A stretch of DNA of 64,000 nt from Betaproteobacteria bacterium (GCA_009781175.1 WQYQ01000002.1:62001-126000); one strand, 5' to 3'. Shown: positions 22,029-31,835, numbered from the stretch's first letter. The notes: generated by a model from the sequence alone, not told the origin. A program made the numbers and translations.

Positions 22029-23399
22029 TTAATCCTTCACCGCGATCGCATCCGCGACGCGTTCCATTCGCATAAATCGGGAACCTTTGACCAGCACGGC
22101 CGTGCCGGGCGCCAGCTCGGCGCGCAACGCCGTGACCAAGGCTTCGGAGGAGCCGAAATGCGCACCGCCTTCACCAAAATTGCGCGCCGCTACTTCACTG
22201 TGTTCACCAAGCGCGAAAAGCATGTCGACGCCCTGGCTTTTGGCGTAACCGCCGATTTCATCGTGATACTGCGCAGCGCGATCGCCAATCTCGCCCATAT
22301 CGCCAAACACCAGCAGCTTGCGGCCCGGCATCATCGCCAGCACATCGATGCCGACGCGCACCGAGTCGGGATTGGCGTTGTAGGTGTCATCGAGCAAGGT
22401 GGCGCCGTTTTCCGCCGCGCGCACCTGCAAGCGCCCTTTCGTGCCGGAGTAAGCGCCCAGCCCGACGGCGATGGTTTCCAACGCAACGCCCGCCGCCAGG
22501 CAGGCCGCCGCCGCCGCGCAGGCATTGCGCACATTGTGCAAACCCGGCACTTGCAACACGAACTCGCACTGACCCGCTGGCGTACTCAAGCTCACGCGGT
22601 TCGCCAGACCCTGCGGCCTGGCCTGCGCGAAAACATCGGCGGACTTGCTGAGGCCGAAACGCAGCACCGTGCGTCCGGCGTTGAGCGCCATCCACTGTTC
22701 GGCATGCGGATCGTCGGCATTGACGACCGCCACGCCCGCAGGTCCGAGCGCTTGATAAATCGCGCCTTTCTCGGCCGCAACCTCGCCAAGCCCGCCCATG
22801 CCCGCCAAATGCGCGCGCTGGGCGTTGTTGACGAGCGCAACTGTCGGCCGCGCAATATCGGCGAGATAGGCAATTTCGCCGGGGTGATTCATGCCCATTT
22901 CGAGCACCGCCGCGCGATGTTGCGCGCGCAGCATGAGCAGCATCATCGGCATGCCGATGTCGTTGTTCAGATTGCCCTGCGTCGCCAGCACCGCATCATC
23001 GCCCGCCCCGGCTGCATGCGCATCCACGCGCAAAATCGCGGCACACATTTCCTTCACGCTGGTTTTGCCGTTGCTGCCGGTTACGCCAATCAGCGGCAGA
23101 TCAAAACGCGCGCGCCACCAGGCCGCCAAGCGCCCGAGCGCAAGACGCGTATCGTCCACCACCACGACCGGCAAGGGGAATTGCCCCGGATCGCCGGCCC
23201 GCACGTCAACGAGCGCCGCGACGGCGCCGCCGGCGGCTGCGGCCGCGAGATAGGCATGCCCGTCGAAATTCTCGCCGCGCAATGCGACGAACAACTGTCC
23301 CGGCGCGGGTTTGCGCGAATCCGAACCGACCGACGCGATGTCCACATCAGCGCCGAATTGCCGCCCGCCGGTTGCCAGCGCTACATCAGAGAGCCGCAT
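22029..23399 (-). CDS. murF: UDP-N-acetylmuramoyl-tripeptide--D-alanyl-D-alanine ligase
   Basis: MurF attaches the D-Ala-D-Ala dipeptide, completing the UDP-MurNAc pentapeptide. The 456-residue protein shows the N-terminal domain [19 protein letters not shown]-loop [14 protein letters not shown], the MGMNHPGEI segment and [11 protein letters not shown], all typical of MurF. The start is ATG 23399 or the GTG immediately upstream at 23402; GGGAGG lies 9 or 6 nt before them. It begins within 8 nt of the murE stop. Confidence 0.96.
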   Translation of the reverse strand: MRLSDVALATGGRQFGADVDIASVGSDSRKPAPGQLFVALRGENFDGHAYLAAAAAGGAVAALVDVRAGDPGQFPLPVVVVDDTRLALGRLAAWWRARFDLPLIGVTGSNGKTSVKEMCAAILRVDAHAAGAGDDAVLATQGNLNNDIGMPMMLLMLRAQHRAAVLEMGMNHPGEIAYLADIARPTVALVNNAQRAHLAGMGGLGEVAAEKGAIYQALGPAGVAVVNADDPHAEQWMALNAGRTVLRFGLSKSADVFAQARPQGLANRVSLSTPAGQCEFVLQVPGLHNVRNACAAAAACLAAGVALETIAVGLGAYSGTKGRLQVRAAENGATLLDDTYNANPDSVRVGIDVLAMMPGRKLLVFGDMGEIGDRAAQYHDEIGGYAKSQGVDMLFALGEHSEVAARNFGEGGAHFGSSEALVTALRAELAPGTAVLVKGSRFMRMERVADAIAVKD

Positions 23400-23404
23400 C
23401 ACGA

Positions 23405-24904
23405 CTAGCCTCCCTTTCCGCGCTGGCGCAGCGCGGCGCGCGCATGTTCGGCATCCGAAAACGGGAACTTCACGCCTGCGATTTCCTGATAGGGTTCAGC
23501 GCCTTTGCCTGCGATCAGAATCACATCGCCGCTCGCAGCCTGCTTGAGCGTTTCGGCAATCGCTTCCGCGCGGTCGACGATCCGCAGCGCAAACCCGCCC
23601 GTGGTCCGCGCAACCTGATCGACGATCGCCGCCGGGTCTTCGGTGCGGGGGTTATCGCTCGTCACGACAACTCGATCGGCGAGCCGCGCCGCAAGCGCCC
23701 CCATCAGCGGGCGCTTGCCCGCATCGCGATCGCCGCCGCAGCCGAACACACAGATCAATTTTCCGCCGCGCTCTTTCGCGCTGGGCCGCAGCGCCAGCAA
23801 AGCCTGCTCAAGCGCATCGGGGGTGTGGGCATAGTCGATGACGACAAGCGGCTCCATCCCGCCGCTAACAATTTGCATACGGCCCGGCGGCGGCGTTAAG
23901 CCTTTGACGGCTTCGCATGCCTGCTCGAACGCGATCCCGCCCGCGAGCAGGCTGCCCAGCACCGCCAGCAGATTCGCGACGTTGAAGCGCCCGACGAGCG
24001 GCAGGTTCAGCGTATGACGCCGCCCTGCCCACACCACATCGAAACTCATTCCGGCGCCGGCGGCGCGGATATCCGCCGCGGCCAATACGAACATGTCGGC
24101 GGGCGGGTTTTCGAAATGCGCCTCCAGCGTATAGCCAATTGTCAGCGGTAGACTTACGGCGCATTCCCGCGCCAACTTCAAACCGAATGCGTCGTCGAGA
24201 TTGATGACCGCCGCGCGCAGCCCCGGCCACACAAACAGCCGCGCCTTGGCTTCGGCGTAGGCTTCCATCGTCTTGTGATAATCGAGATGGTCGCGCGTGA
24301 GGTTTGTGAACACCGCCGTATCGAAACTCGCGCCGTTGAGCCGCCCTTGTTCGAGCCCGATCGAGGACACTTCGAGCGCCGCCGCCTGCGCGCCGGCCGC
24401 CACGAATTCAGCCAGCGTGGTCTGCAAGGAAACCGCATCCGGCGTGGTGTTCGCCGTTTCGACGAGCGCATCGGGAAAGCCCGCGCCCAAGGTGCCAATT
24501 ACCCCGCAAGGCTTCTGCAAAGCCGCATAGGCGCGCGCGATCCATTGCGTCGTCGAGGTTTTGCCGTTGGTGCCCGTCACGCCGATCAAACGCAGTTGGC
24601 GCGAGGGTTCCCCGAAAATCTGTGCGGCGATGTCTCCCGCCAACGTCTGCAAATTCTCGCACGCGAGATTCGGCGCCGCATGGCCGGTCTGCCAGGCGTA
24701 ACCCTCGCTCTCCCACACAACCGCTGCGGCGCCGCGCTCGATTGCGGCGCCGATATGCCAGCGCCCATCGCCGCGCTGCCCCGGATAAGCCAGAAAGAGA
24801 TCGTCCGGGCGCAGCGTGCGCGAATCGGCGCTCACGCCCCGCGCATTCGCGCCCAGCGCGGTGAGCGCCTGAATCAAGTCCATAGCTTGATCGCGCGAAC
24901 TCAC
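23405..24904 (-). CDS. murE: UDP-MurNAc-L-Ala-D-Glu--2,6-diaminopimelate ligase
   Basis: MurE adds the third residue of the stem peptide. The P-loop GTNGKT is at residues 111-116, and the DNPR motif at 417-420 indicates meso-diaminopimelate rather than lysine as substrate. The 499-residue length is normal. The start is GTG 24904, overlapping the ftsI stop by 4 nt (GTGA) and preceded by AAGGAG at 5 nt spacing, a good ribosome-binding site; an internal ATG at 24883 lacks one. Confidence 0.96.
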   Translation of the reverse strand: MSSRDQAMDLIQALTALGANARGVSADSRTLRPDDLFLAYPGQRGDGRWHIGAAIERGAAAVVWESEGYAWQTGHAAPNLACENLQTLAGDIAAQIFGEPSRQLRLIGVTGTNGKTSTTQWIARAYAALQKPCGVIGTLGAGFPDALVETANTTPDAVSLQTTLAEFVAAGAQAAALEVSSIGLEQGRLNGASFDTAVFTNLTRDHLDYHKTMEAYAEAKARLFVWPGLRAAVINLDDAFGLKLARECAVSLPLTIGYTLEAHFENPPADMFVLAAADIRAAGAGMSFDVVWAGRRHTLNLPLVGRFNVANLLAVLGSLLAGGIAFEQACEAVKGLTPPPGRMQIVSGGMEPLVVIDYAHTPDALEQALLALRPSAKERGGKLICVFGCGGDRDAGKRPLMGALAARLADRVVVTSDNPRTEDPAAIVDQVARTTGGFALRIVDRAEAIAETLKQAASGDVILIAGKGAEPYQEIAGVKFPFSDAEHARAALRQRGKGG

Positions 24905-26646
24905 ATCGACTCCTTCACGTCTTCCGTCCGCAGGTCTTTGGCGACCTGCAAGGGCCGCAGCGGGGCATCGGGCGGCACGCCGAGCGCGCGCAAAGCGCCG
25001 CCCATGACTTGCGAGAACACCGGCGCGGCCACTTCTCCGCCGTAGTGTTTGCCGGCCGACGGTTCATCGATCATGACGGCGACGATCAAACGTGGATCGG
25101 AAATCGGACCGATGCCGACAAAGGAAGCCACATACTTGCGCGCATAAACGCCGTTTTCGAGTTTGTATGCAGTCCCGGTTTTGCCGCCCACGCGATAGCC
25201 CGGCACTTGCGCCCGGGTCGCCGTTCCGCCAGGCTGAGTAACGGTTTCGAGCATCATGCGCACTTCATGCGCAGTCTGCGCCGAGAAGATTGATCTGCCA
25301 TGCAGTGGTGGCGTATCAAGCCGAGTCAAGGAAATCGGAATCTCGTCGCCATCGCGCGCGAACACGAGATACGCCTGCGCGAGCTGCATCAAACTCACCG
25401 AAATGCCATGCCCGTAGGCCATCGTGGCCTGCTCGATCGGCCGCCAGATTTTTGCCGGACGCAGACGTCCACCCGTCTCGCCCGGGAAGCCGAGTTTCAC
25501 CGGCGAGCCGAATCCCAGCGCATCGTATTTCTGCCACATGTCGGCGGGCTTCATCGTCAGCGCAATCTTGGCCGAGCCGATGTTGGAGGATTTCTGGATC
25601 ACCTGGGCAACAGTCAGCAACCCGAGCGGGTGCGCGTCGGAAATTGTTGCCGTGCCGATCGTCATGCGCCCCGGCGCGCAATTGACGACCGTATCAGCGC
25701 GATAACGGCCGGAATCGAGCGCCATTGAGACGGTAAACGGCTTCATCGTCGAGCCGGGCTCGAAGGCATCGGTCAACACACGATTACGCAATTGCGCACC
25801 CGACAGGCCGACACGATTGTTCGGGTTGTAGGTCGGGTTATTCGCCAGCGCGAGCACTTCGCCCGTCTTGGCATCCAATACGACGATGCCCCCCGCTTTA
25901 GCCTTGTTTTCGGCCACCGCTTGTTTGAGCGCGCTGTGCGCGAGGTACTGGATCTTCGAATCGAGCGCGAGCGAGATTTCACGGCCTTCCTGTGGCCGCT
26001 TGATCGATCCCACGTCCTCCACGATCTGGCCGCGCCGGTCTTTAATCACGCGGCGGCTGCCCGCGCGGCCGATCAGATCATGCTCAAAAGCCAGCTCCAT
26101 CCCCTCCTGCCCTTTGTCGTCGACATCGGTAAACCCGACGACATGCGCCACCACTTCACCGGCCGGGTAGAAACGGCGATACTCATTCTGGGTGTAGATC
26201 CCCGGGTAATTCAGCGCCGTCAAGCGCGTTGCGATATCCGGCGGAAGCTGCCGCTTGAGGTAGACAAAGTCACGCTCGGAGGCGAGCTTGCGGCTGAGTT
26301 CCGCGACATCGACATCGAGCAGACGCGCGAGTTCGCGCACCTGCGTCGGCGTCAGCTTGGCGTCCTCGGGAATCGCCCAAACCGAACGTACCGGCGAGGA
26401 TACGGCCAGTACATCGCCGTTGCGGTCGAGAATCCGGCCGCGCGTCGCGGGCAGCTCAATCACGCGCTCATAGCGCGACCCCCCTTTGGCCTGCAAGAAG
26501 TCATTCTTGACACCCTGCAACCAAGCGGCACGTGCCAGCAGCACGCCCGAGGCCAGCAGCATGACAAGCAAAACGAAACGCGCCCGCCACACGGGAAGCT
26601 TTTCGGAAAGCAGCGGGTTGTGATTGAACGTAAAGCTCTTCGTCAT
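24901..26646 (-). CDS. ftsI: Septal peptidoglycan transpeptidase FtsI (PBP3)
   Basis: FtsI is the class B penicillin-binding protein that crosslinks septal peptidoglycan, working with FtsW. The 581-residue protein has an N-terminal membrane helix (about residues 24-42), the pedestal domain with TRGRILDRNGDVLA, and the transpeptidase motifs STMK (299-302, Ser299 nucleophile), SSN (353-355) and KTGT (489-492). The start ATG 26646 overlaps ftsL by 4 nt. Confidence 0.97.
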   Translation of the reverse strand: MTKSFTFNHNPLLSEKLPVWRARFVLLVMLLASGVLLARAAWLQGVKNDFLQAKGGSRYERVIELPATRGRILDRNGDVLAVSSPVRSVWAIPEDAKLTPTQVRELARLLDVDVAELSRKLASERDFVYLKRQLPPDIATRLTALNYPGIYTQNEYRRFYPAGEVVAHVVGFTDVDDKGQEGMELAFEHDLIGRAGSRRVIKDRRGQIVEDVGSIKRPQEGREISLALDSKIQYLAHSALKQAVAENKAKAGGIVVLDAKTGEVLALANNPTYNPNNRVGLSGAQLRNRVLTDAFEPGSTMKPFTVSMALDSGRYRADTVVNCAPGRMTIGTATISDAHPLGLLTVAQVIQKSSNIGSAKIALTMKPADMWQKYDALGFGSPVKLGFPGETGGRLRPAKIWRPIEQATMAYGHGISVSLMQLAQAYLVFARDGDEIPISLTRLDTPPLHGRSIFSAQTAHEVRMMLETVTQPGGTATRAQVPGYRVGGKTGTAYKLENGVYARKYVASFVGIGPISDPRLIVAVMIDEPSAGKHYGGEVAAPVFSQVMGGALRALGVPPDAPLRPLQVAKDLRTEDVKESM

Positions 26647-26912
26647 CGCGCACCTCCCGCTGAATCCAGCACCACGATTTGAGTCGGCGAGATCATGCGC
26701 AGACGCTCGCGCGCAGCCTTTTCAACCCGGGCATGTCCGGCCCAGGTGCTTTGCTCAAGCTGCAACTGCCCCCATTCGACCTCAAGCGCACGCATCCGGC
26801 TTTGCTCGCGCTCCAGTTCGGTAAACAGCTTGCGCGACTGATGCTGCGCGGCGACGACACCAAGCGCACTTGTCAACACCAGAACAAGAAGAATCATGCT
26901 GAATCTGAGCAT
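26643..26912 (-). CDS. ftsL: Cell division protein FtsL
   Basis: This is an 89-residue bitopic protein: an N-terminal membrane helix (MILLVLVLTSALGVVAA) then a periplasmic coiled coil (about 26-65) rich in Glu, Arg and Leu heptads. FtsL forms the FtsQLB complex, which activates FtsWI. Identification rests on length, topology and position between rsmH and ftsI, since sequence conservation is low. The ftsB partner is not in this window. Confidence 0.9.
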   Translation of the reverse strand: MLRFSMILLVLVLTSALGVVAAQHQSRKLFTELEREQSRMRALEVEWGQLQLEQSTWAGHARVEKAARERLRMISPTQIVVLDSAGGAR

Positions 26913-26916
26913 CGGC

Positions 26917-27843
26917 TCACACCCTTTCCGCTACGCGCATGATCGCGCTGCGCGCGCGCGGATTCGCGGCGACCTCGGCCGCGCCCGGCCGCACCGGCTT
27001 GCCGGCCAGGCGCAGCAAGGGCGGCGGCAAATCCGCCGCGCGCACCGGCACGCCACGCGGCGGCTCGACGGGTTTCGCCGCCTCGCGCAGCACGTTCTTC
27101 ACGATCCGGTCTTCCAATGAATGGAAGGCAATCACAGCCAGACGTCCTCCTGACTTGAGACGCGCAATGCACTGCGGCAAGATCAGCGATAGCTCCTCAA
27201 GTTCGCGATTGATGTAAATCCGTACAGCCTGGAAGGTGCGCGTCGCCGGGTGCTGCCCCGGCTCGCGTGTACGGACGGCTTTTTCCACGAGCGCGGCAAG
27301 CTGCCGCGTGGTTGTAATAGCCCCCCCTGCCCGAGCAGTAACAACCGCCTTTGCAACCGCATTAGCAAACCGTTCTTCACCGTAATCCCTCACTACCGTT
27401 GCAATTTCTTGGGCGGATGCCCGCGCCAGCCATTCGGCCGCCGTTTCTCCACGGCTGGTATCCATCCGCATATCGAGCGGCGCATCAAAGCGAAAACTCA
27501 TTCCGCGTGTTGCGTCGTCCAACTGCGGCGAGGACACCCCCAAATCCAGTAAAACCCCATCCACCCGCGTGACGCCCGCATCGTTCAGCCGCTCGCCGAA
27601 TTCGGAAAACGGCGCATGAATCAGGGTCAAACGGGTATCTTCAATCTCGCGCCCGGCGGCAATTGCCGCTGGATCGCGATCAAATGCGATCAAACGCCCT
27701 TGCGGCCCAAGACGCGCCAGGATGCCGCGGCTGTGTCCTCCGCGCCCGAACGTGCCATCGATGTAGACACCTCCGGGCTGGATCGCGAGTGCTTCGACCG
27801 CTTCTTCCAGCAGGACCGTCACATGGGCCTGCAATGTGCTCAC
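26917..27843 (-). CDS. rsmH: 16S rRNA (cytosine1402-N4)-methyltransferase
   Basis: RsmH (MraW) methylates N4 of C1402 in the ribosomal decoding site using S-adenosylmethionine. The 308-residue protein shows the SAM-binding segment [31 protein letters not shown], and the C-terminal [14 protein letters not shown]. The start is GTG 27843 ([15 protein letters not shown]), overlapping the mraZ stop by 3 nt; the longer frame running through mraZ is rejected because family homology begins at this point. Confidence 0.96.
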   Translation of the reverse strand: MSTLQAHVTVLLEEAVEALAIQPGGVYIDGTFGRGGHSRGILARLGPQGRLIAFDRDPAAIAAGREIEDTRLTLIHAPFSEFGERLNDAGVTRVDGVLLDLGVSSPQLDDATRGMSFRFDAPLDMRMDTSRGETAAEWLARASAQEIATVVRDYGEERFANAVAKAVVTARAGGAITTTRQLAALVEKAVRTREPGQHPATRTFQAVRIYINRELEELSLILPQCIARLKSGGRLAVIAFHSLEDRIVKNVLREAAKPVEPPRGVPVRAADLPPPLLRLAGKPVRPGAAEVAANPRARSAIMRVAERV

Positions 27844-28286
27844 AGCGACAGCGTCTCCAAGCCCGGCGGCAGGAGGTCCGCACCCAGCGCCAGCATCTCT
27901 TCCTGCTGTTTCTGCCAACCCGCGTCGGACCACAGTTCGAAATGCGAACCCTGCCCCACCAGCCAGACCTGTTTCTCCAACTGCGCAAACTGCCGCAATT
28001 CCGGCGCAATCAAAACACGCCCCGCGGCATCCATTTCTTCTTCGCGCGCGAAGCCGACCAGCAAACGCTTCAAAAGCGCCGAGCGCGCTTCAAGACTCGG
28101 CGCGGCAAGCACCTTGTCGCGAATCGGCTCCCAGGCCGGCTGCGGATAAACCAAAAGGCAGCGGTGCGGATGCGCCGTGACCGTGAGCTGTCCGTTACCC
28201 AAGGCCATCAGCGCGTCACGATGCCGCGACGGGATCGCGAGGCGACCTTTGGCATCGAGACTTAGCGCGGCGGCGCCTTGGAACAT
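27840..28286 (-). CDS. mraZ: Transcriptional regulator MraZ
   Basis: MraZ is an AbrB-fold DNA-binding protein that represses its own dcw promoter. The 148-residue protein has two SpoVT/AbrB-type repeats, the first with [17 protein letters not shown] (residues about 10-26) and the second with [16 protein letters not shown] (about 84-99). The start chosen is ATG 28286 (MFQGAAALS), not the GTG one codon upstream. Four putative MraZ boxes precede it, which supports autoregulation. Confidence 0.96.
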   Translation of the reverse strand: MFQGAAALSLDAKGRLAIPSRHRDALMALGNGQLTVTAHPHRCLLVYPQPAWEPIRDKVLAAPSLEARSALLKRLLVGFAREEEMDAAGRVLIAPELRQFAQLEKQVWLVGQGSHFELWSDAGWQKQQEEMLALGADLLPPGLETLSL

Positions 28287-28358
28287 CACAACCCTTTCTT
28301 TGCATTAGGGAAGGGGTTTTCGAATCTCCCACTCTGCGACTTCAGAGAAGGAGGAATG

Positions 28359-28393
28359 TCCACTTTTTCCCATTTTTTTCCACTTCATACCAC
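28359..28393 (-). promoter_or_regulatory. MraZ operator: four 10-bp-spaced direct repeats
   Basis: On the minus strand the pentamers GTGGT, GTGGA, ATGGG and GTGGA occur exactly 10 bp apart (plus-strand positions 28389-28393, 28379-28383, 28369-28373, 28359-28363). This matches the known MraZ box design (TGGGN-type repeats with 5-nt spacers). The first box overlaps the -10 element, so MraZ binding would block RNA polymerase. Confidence 0.8.
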
Positions 28394-28420
28394 TTTAGAA
28401 AAAAGGGGAACCCCGGTCAA
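28392..28420 (-). promoter_or_regulatory. Promoter of the dcw cluster (Pmra)
   Basis: On the minus strand TTGACC (28415-28420) is separated by exactly 17 nt from TAAAGT (28392-28397), a good sigma70-type promoter. It lies about 105 nt upstream of mraZ and directly adjoins the MraZ boxes. No terminator-free path from upstream genes is evident, so this is probably the main promoter of the 15-gene cluster. Confidence 0.7.
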
Positions 28421-28666
28421 GCGGCGGCTCAGGCGCTTTTCCTAGAAAACACAAGGGCTTATCGGAGCCGAGCTGGCCCCTCAAGGCAATTTCCGAATAA
28501 ATCCAAAGAGATAGATCAGAAATCGAAGAAAATAATTGATGCTTTATTGCCTAATCCAATTGTTGTGAACGCAACGTTCAAGGCGCGCAAACCATCGGTT
28601 CGCACCCGAATCGGATTTACAAAGTGAAATTTAGGAAGGTCGCTGAGCTGAGCAACACGGCAAAAT
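28421..28666. other. Intergenic region between Pmra and rnpB
   Basis: This 246-bp stretch contains no credible gene. A 6-bp hairpin (TGAACG-TTG-CGTTCA) lies near 28567-28581 but lacks a T-tract, so I cannot assign a clear rnpB terminator. Nothing else is recognised. Confidence 0.4.
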
Positions 28667-29052
28667 GGAAGTCCGCCGATAAGCCGGGTTCTGTCGCGCA
28701 CTCTTGCGAGCGCGGGGCAGTCATTCCTCTGGGCGGACGCATTGCTGCGCCGCTCAAGCAGCCTACCCGGGAGCTCGGCGGGCCGCCTCGACGCTCCCCT
28801 ATTTGGCCTTGCCCCGGATGGGGTTTGCCGTGCCATGCGTGTTACCACGCACGCGGTGGGCTCTTACCCCACCGTTTCACCCTTGCCTGATCCCGAATTA
28901 AATTCGGGCCATCGGCGGTCTGCTCTCTGTTGCACTTTCCGTCGCCTTGGGCCTTACGGCTTATAGCGCCCGGCCGTTAGCCGGCATCCTGCCCTGCGGG
29001 GCCCGGACTTTCCTCGATGCTTTACGCACCGCGACTGCCTGGCGGACTTCCG
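28667..29052 (-). ncRNA. rnpB: RNase P RNA, bacterial class A
   Basis: The catalytic RNA of RNase P, which matures tRNA 5' ends. On the minus strand the conserved GAGGAAAGTCCGGGC near the 5' end, the ACAGAGAGCAGACC segment, the GGTAAGAGCCCACCG block and the 3' ACAGAACCCGGCTTAT are all present in order. The P1 helix is formed by GGAAGTCCGCC (about 29041-29051) pairing with GGCGGACTTCC (about 28667-28677). The length of about 386 nt is standard for type A. Ends are set from P1 and may be off by a few bases. Confidence 0.95.
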
Positions 29053-29058
29053 GCTAGC

Positions 29059-29064
29059 ATTCTA
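29059..29064 (-). promoter_or_regulatory. Likely -10 element of rnpB
   Basis: TAGAAT on the minus strand lies 7 nt upstream of the deduced rnpB 5' end, as expected for a -10 box. The matching -35 at 17 nt (GTCCGG) is poor; a perfect TTGACA exists 24 nt upstream (29088-29093), too far for normal spacing. Confidence 0.4.
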
Positions 29065-29090
29065 ACAAACAGGAACGCAAGCCGGACATG

Positions 29091-30014
29091 TCAAAGCTTC
29101 TTCGGCACGATCGCCAGCGCGCCCGTGATCAGGCTCGCGAGGTCGCCGAAGTTGGCCGGCACGACGACCGTATTGCCTTGCTTAGCGATATTCCCGAACG
29201 CGGCGACATACTGCTCCGCCACTTTCAGCGCTACGGCCCGCTCGCCACCCTCGGCCCCAATCGCGCTGGCGATCATGCGAATCGATTCGGCGCTGGCCTT
29301 GGCCACCAGCATGATCGATTGAGCCTCGCCTTGTGCACGGTTGATCGCGGCCTCCTTGTCGCCCTGCGAACGCGCGATGGCCGCGGCGCGATCGCCCTCG
29401 GCCACGTTGATCTCCTGCGCCTTTTCCCCTTCGGATTTGGCGATCAGGGCACGTTTCTCCCGCTCCGCGGTGATCTGCTTTTCCATCGCCTTGAGCACCG
29501 ACTCGGGCGGTACGATGTCCTTAATTTCGTAACGCAGAACCTTCACGCCCCAGCCCGGCGAAGCCTCGTCGAGCGCGGCGACGACGGACTGGTTGATCGC
29601 CGAGCGTTCTTCGAGCAGCTTATCGAGATCGCGTTTCCCCGCTTCGGAGCGCAGCGTCGTTTTGGCGAGCTGTTCGATGGCGAATTCGAAATTCGAAGTG
29701 CCGTAAGACGCCAGCCGCGCTTCGGTCACTTGGTAATACAGAATCCCGTCGATTTTGACCTGGGAGTTATCCCGCGTGATACAGACCTGCGGCGCAACAT
29801 CGTAAGGAACCTCTTTAAGGATGTGTTTGTAGGCAATCCGATCGATGAATGGCACGATCACATGCAGGCCGGCTTCGAGCGTTGCGCTGTAGCGCCCCAG
29901 GCGTTCGATGACGTAGGCGCTTTGCTGCGGCACGACAACGATGGCCTTGGCGACGAAAATAACGGCAACAAATAGCAGCCCCAACAAAAATACCGGACCT
30001 AAAGACGCATCCAT
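29091..30014 (-). CDS. qmcA: SPFH/Band 7 membrane protein, paraslipin (QmcA-like)
   Basis: The 307-residue protein has one N-terminal membrane helix (about residues 5-26), then an SPFH domain (QQSAYVIERLGRYSATLEAG onward, roughly 30-185), and a long coiled-coil C-terminal region rich in Ala, Glu and Arg (EREKRALIAKSEGEKAQEINVAEGDRAAA). Paraslipins form large oligomers in membrane microdomains and assist quality control of membrane proteins. The gene directly follows a nfeD-family gene, its standard partner. The assignment to QmcA rather than HflC rests on that pairing and the sequence NSQVKIDGILYYQV. Confidence 0.85.
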   Translation of the reverse strand: MDASLGPVFLLGLLFVAVIFVAKAIVVVPQQSAYVIERLGRYSATLEAGLHVIVPFIDRIAYKHILKEVPYDVAPQVCITRDNSQVKIDGILYYQVTEARLASYGTSNFEFAIEQLAKTTLRSEAGKRDLDKLLEERSAINQSVVAALDEASPGWGVKVLRYEIKDIVPPESVLKAMEKQITAEREKRALIAKSEGEKAQEINVAEGDRAAAIARSQGDKEAAINRAQGEAQSIMLVAKASAESIRMIASAIGAEGGERAVALKVAEQYVAAFGNIAKQGNTVVVPANFGDLASLITGALAIVPKKL

Positions 30015-30029
30015 GCAATCCCCCTGGCG

Positions 30030-30449
30030 TTAGTCAAGTTTTAGAACCAATAGATTGGCCTCGCGGCCACAAATCTTTCCCAGCGCATCGGGCGCCGCGC
30101 GTTCGCTGCCGCTTTCGATGCGGGCATCCCACTCAGTGCCACGGAACGCCACCCGCCAACGGCCGGCGCCGAGCGGCCGCAACAGGCGCGCCTCTCCACC
30201 CCAATCCACGTCGCGCATTTTTTCTCCCAGCCGGACCTGCCGCCGCACCCGATGCGCGACAACGGAACCCGCGGCAGTCACCGCCGCCGCAACCATCGCG
30301 GCAAGCGACCAGGAGCCCGTCAGCCACTGCAACAGGCCGCCCGTGGCCAGCCCAACCGTCCAGGCAAGCAGATAAATCGTTCCCAGCAGCAGTTCCAAGA
30401 CCAACACCGCCAGGGCGGTACCGGCCCATGCGAAGGTCAGTACATCCAT
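30030..30449 (-). CDS. NfeD-family membrane protein
   Basis: The 139-residue protein has two or three membrane helices in the first 70 residues (LTFAWAGTALAVLVLELLLG, then IYLLAWTVGLATGGLL, then SLAAMVAAAVTAAGSVVA) and a C-terminal soluble OB-fold-like domain (EARLLRPLGAGRWRVAF). NfeD short forms are encoded next to SPFH proteins and are thought to act with them in the membrane. It lies 15 nt upstream of qmcA in one operon. Its substrate or partner beyond QmcA is unknown. Confidence 0.8.
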   Translation of the reverse strand: MDVLTFAWAGTALAVLVLELLLGTIYLLAWTVGLATGGLLQWLTGSWSLAAMVAAAVTAAGSVVAHRVRRQVRLGEKMRDVDWGGEARLLRPLGAGRWRVAFRGTEWDARIESGSERAAPDALGKICGREANLLVLKLD

Positions 30450-30567
30450 ATCAATTCATCCTTCCCGCAGGCGCAAGCTCACACACCGTGTTTCAAAATT
30501 ATGGCTCAAGCGTCACCCCTCCTAACCGTTAAAACTAAACGCAATCAGTGGAAACATCAAAACTTTC

Positions 30568-31797
30568 ATGGCGCATTCGATTAAAAGGATTTCCATCCAA
30601 CAACTGCAGCCAGGCATGTTCCTGCACGATCTCAACTGCGGTTGGATGGAGCACCCCTTTCTACGCAATCGCTTCATGATCCGGGAAGAAAGTCAGATCC
30701 AGAAGATCCGCGAGGCCGGGATTCAAGAAATCTACATCGACACGGAGAAAGGGCTGGACGTTTCGGACGCGCCGACGGAAGAGGAGGTTCGCCAATCACT
30801 CGAACGCGAAATGATCGAAATCATTGCGTCGGGGCCGACCATCCCTGTCAAGGTGGAGTTGAACGCCGAACTCGTCCGTGCCACACATATCCGCGATCAA
30901 GCCCAGCGCCTTGTGCACGATGTCATGCAGGACATCCGTTTAGGCAAGGCGGTCGAGCTTGAACGGATCAACCCGATGGTGCAGGACATCACCGAATCGG
31001 TCCTGCGTAACGGCGGCGCCCTCATGACGCTGTTACGCATCAAAAATAAGGACGACTACACTTTTCTCCATTCGGTCAGCGTCAGCACTTTGCTGATTGC
31101 CTTTTGCCGCGCACTCGGCATGGATCTGGACACCACCCGCGAAGCGGGTATCGGCGGCCTGTTGCATGACACGGGCAAAGCCTTCATATCGGATGCTATC
31201 CTCAACAAACCCGGCCGGCTGAGCGAGGAAGAGTTCGAAATCATCAAACGCCATTCAGACGACGGCTGGAATGTGCTCCAGAAAACGCCGGGCATCGGCC
31301 CGATTCCGCTCCACATCACACGCCACCACCATGAACGCGTCGACGGCAGCGGCTATCCGGACAGTTTGAATGGCGAGCAGATTTCCCAGCTTGCAAAAAT
31401 GGGGGCGATCGTGGACGTGTATGACGCGATCACCGCCGACCGCGTCTACCACAAAGGCATGTCGGCCACCGATGCGCTGCGCAAGCTGTACGAATGGAGC
31501 AAATCCCACTTTGAACCCTCGCTCGTGCAGGCTTTCATGCGCTGTGTCGGCATTTACCCGGTCGGCGCGCTGGTGCGTCTCGAGTCGGGCAAGCTCGGCA
31601 TCGTCGTCGAGCAAAACGAAGCCGACCTGCTGACGCCTAAAATCAAAGCGATCTTCTCGACCAAATCGAACGGTTACATCAAGCCCTATATGGTCGATCT
31701 GTCGCGATCGATGGGCTACGGCGGCGCGGACAGAATCGTCGGCCACGAAGATCCGCATGCCTGGAATGTGGACATCCTGCATTTCATGGGCACTTGA
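30568..31797 (+). CDS. HD-GYP domain cyclic-di-GMP phosphodiesterase (DUF3391-HD-GYP)
   Basis: The 409-residue cytoplasmic protein starts with a DUF3391 domain (IQQLQPGMFLHDLNCGWMEHPF, about 10-32), followed from about residue 150 by an HD-GYP domain. The metal-binding HD pair is His200-Asp201 in LLHDTGK. Further ligands lie in HSDDGWNVL (about 229) and HHHERVDGSGYP (253-264), with the GYP triplet at 262-264. Proteins of this build hydrolyse c-di-GMP to GMP and affect motility or biofilm. It has no receiver domain. It stands alone, divergent from nfeD. Confidence 0.9.
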   Translation: MAHSIKRISIQQLQPGMFLHDLNCGWMEHPFLRNRFMIREESQIQKIREAGIQEIYIDTEKGLDVSDAPTEEEVRQSLEREMIEIIASGPTIPVKVELNAELVRATHIRDQAQRLVHDVMQDIRLGKAVELERINPMVQDITESVLRNGGALMTLLRIKNKDDYTFLHSVSVSTLLIAFCRALGMDLDTTREAGIGGLLHDTGKAFISDAILNKPGRLSEEEFEIIKRHSDDGWNVLQKTPGIGPIPLHITRHHHERVDGSGYPDSLNGEQISQLAKMGAIVDVYDAITADRVYHKGMSATDALRKLYEWSKSHFEPSLVQAFMRCVGIYPVGALVRLESGKLGIVVEQNEADLLTPKIKAIFSTKSNGYIKPYMVDLSRSMGYGGADRIVGHEDPHAWNVDILHFMGT

Positions 31798-31829
31798 AAG
31801 GCGAACAAGGTCCGCTGTGCGGAGCCTCG

Positions 31830-31835
31830 TATAAT
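31830..31835 (+). promoter_or_regulatory. Possible -10 element of purC
   Basis: A perfect TATAAT sits 26 nt upstream of the purC start. The sequence 17 nt further upstream (AAGGTC) is a poor -35, so activity is uncertain. Confidence 0.4.

Noticed and set aside
29065-29093. Perfect TTGACA as the -35 of rnpB
   Set aside because: It lies 24 nt from the TAGAAT -10, well outside the usual 16-18 nt. It is at the end of qmcA and is probably fortuitous.
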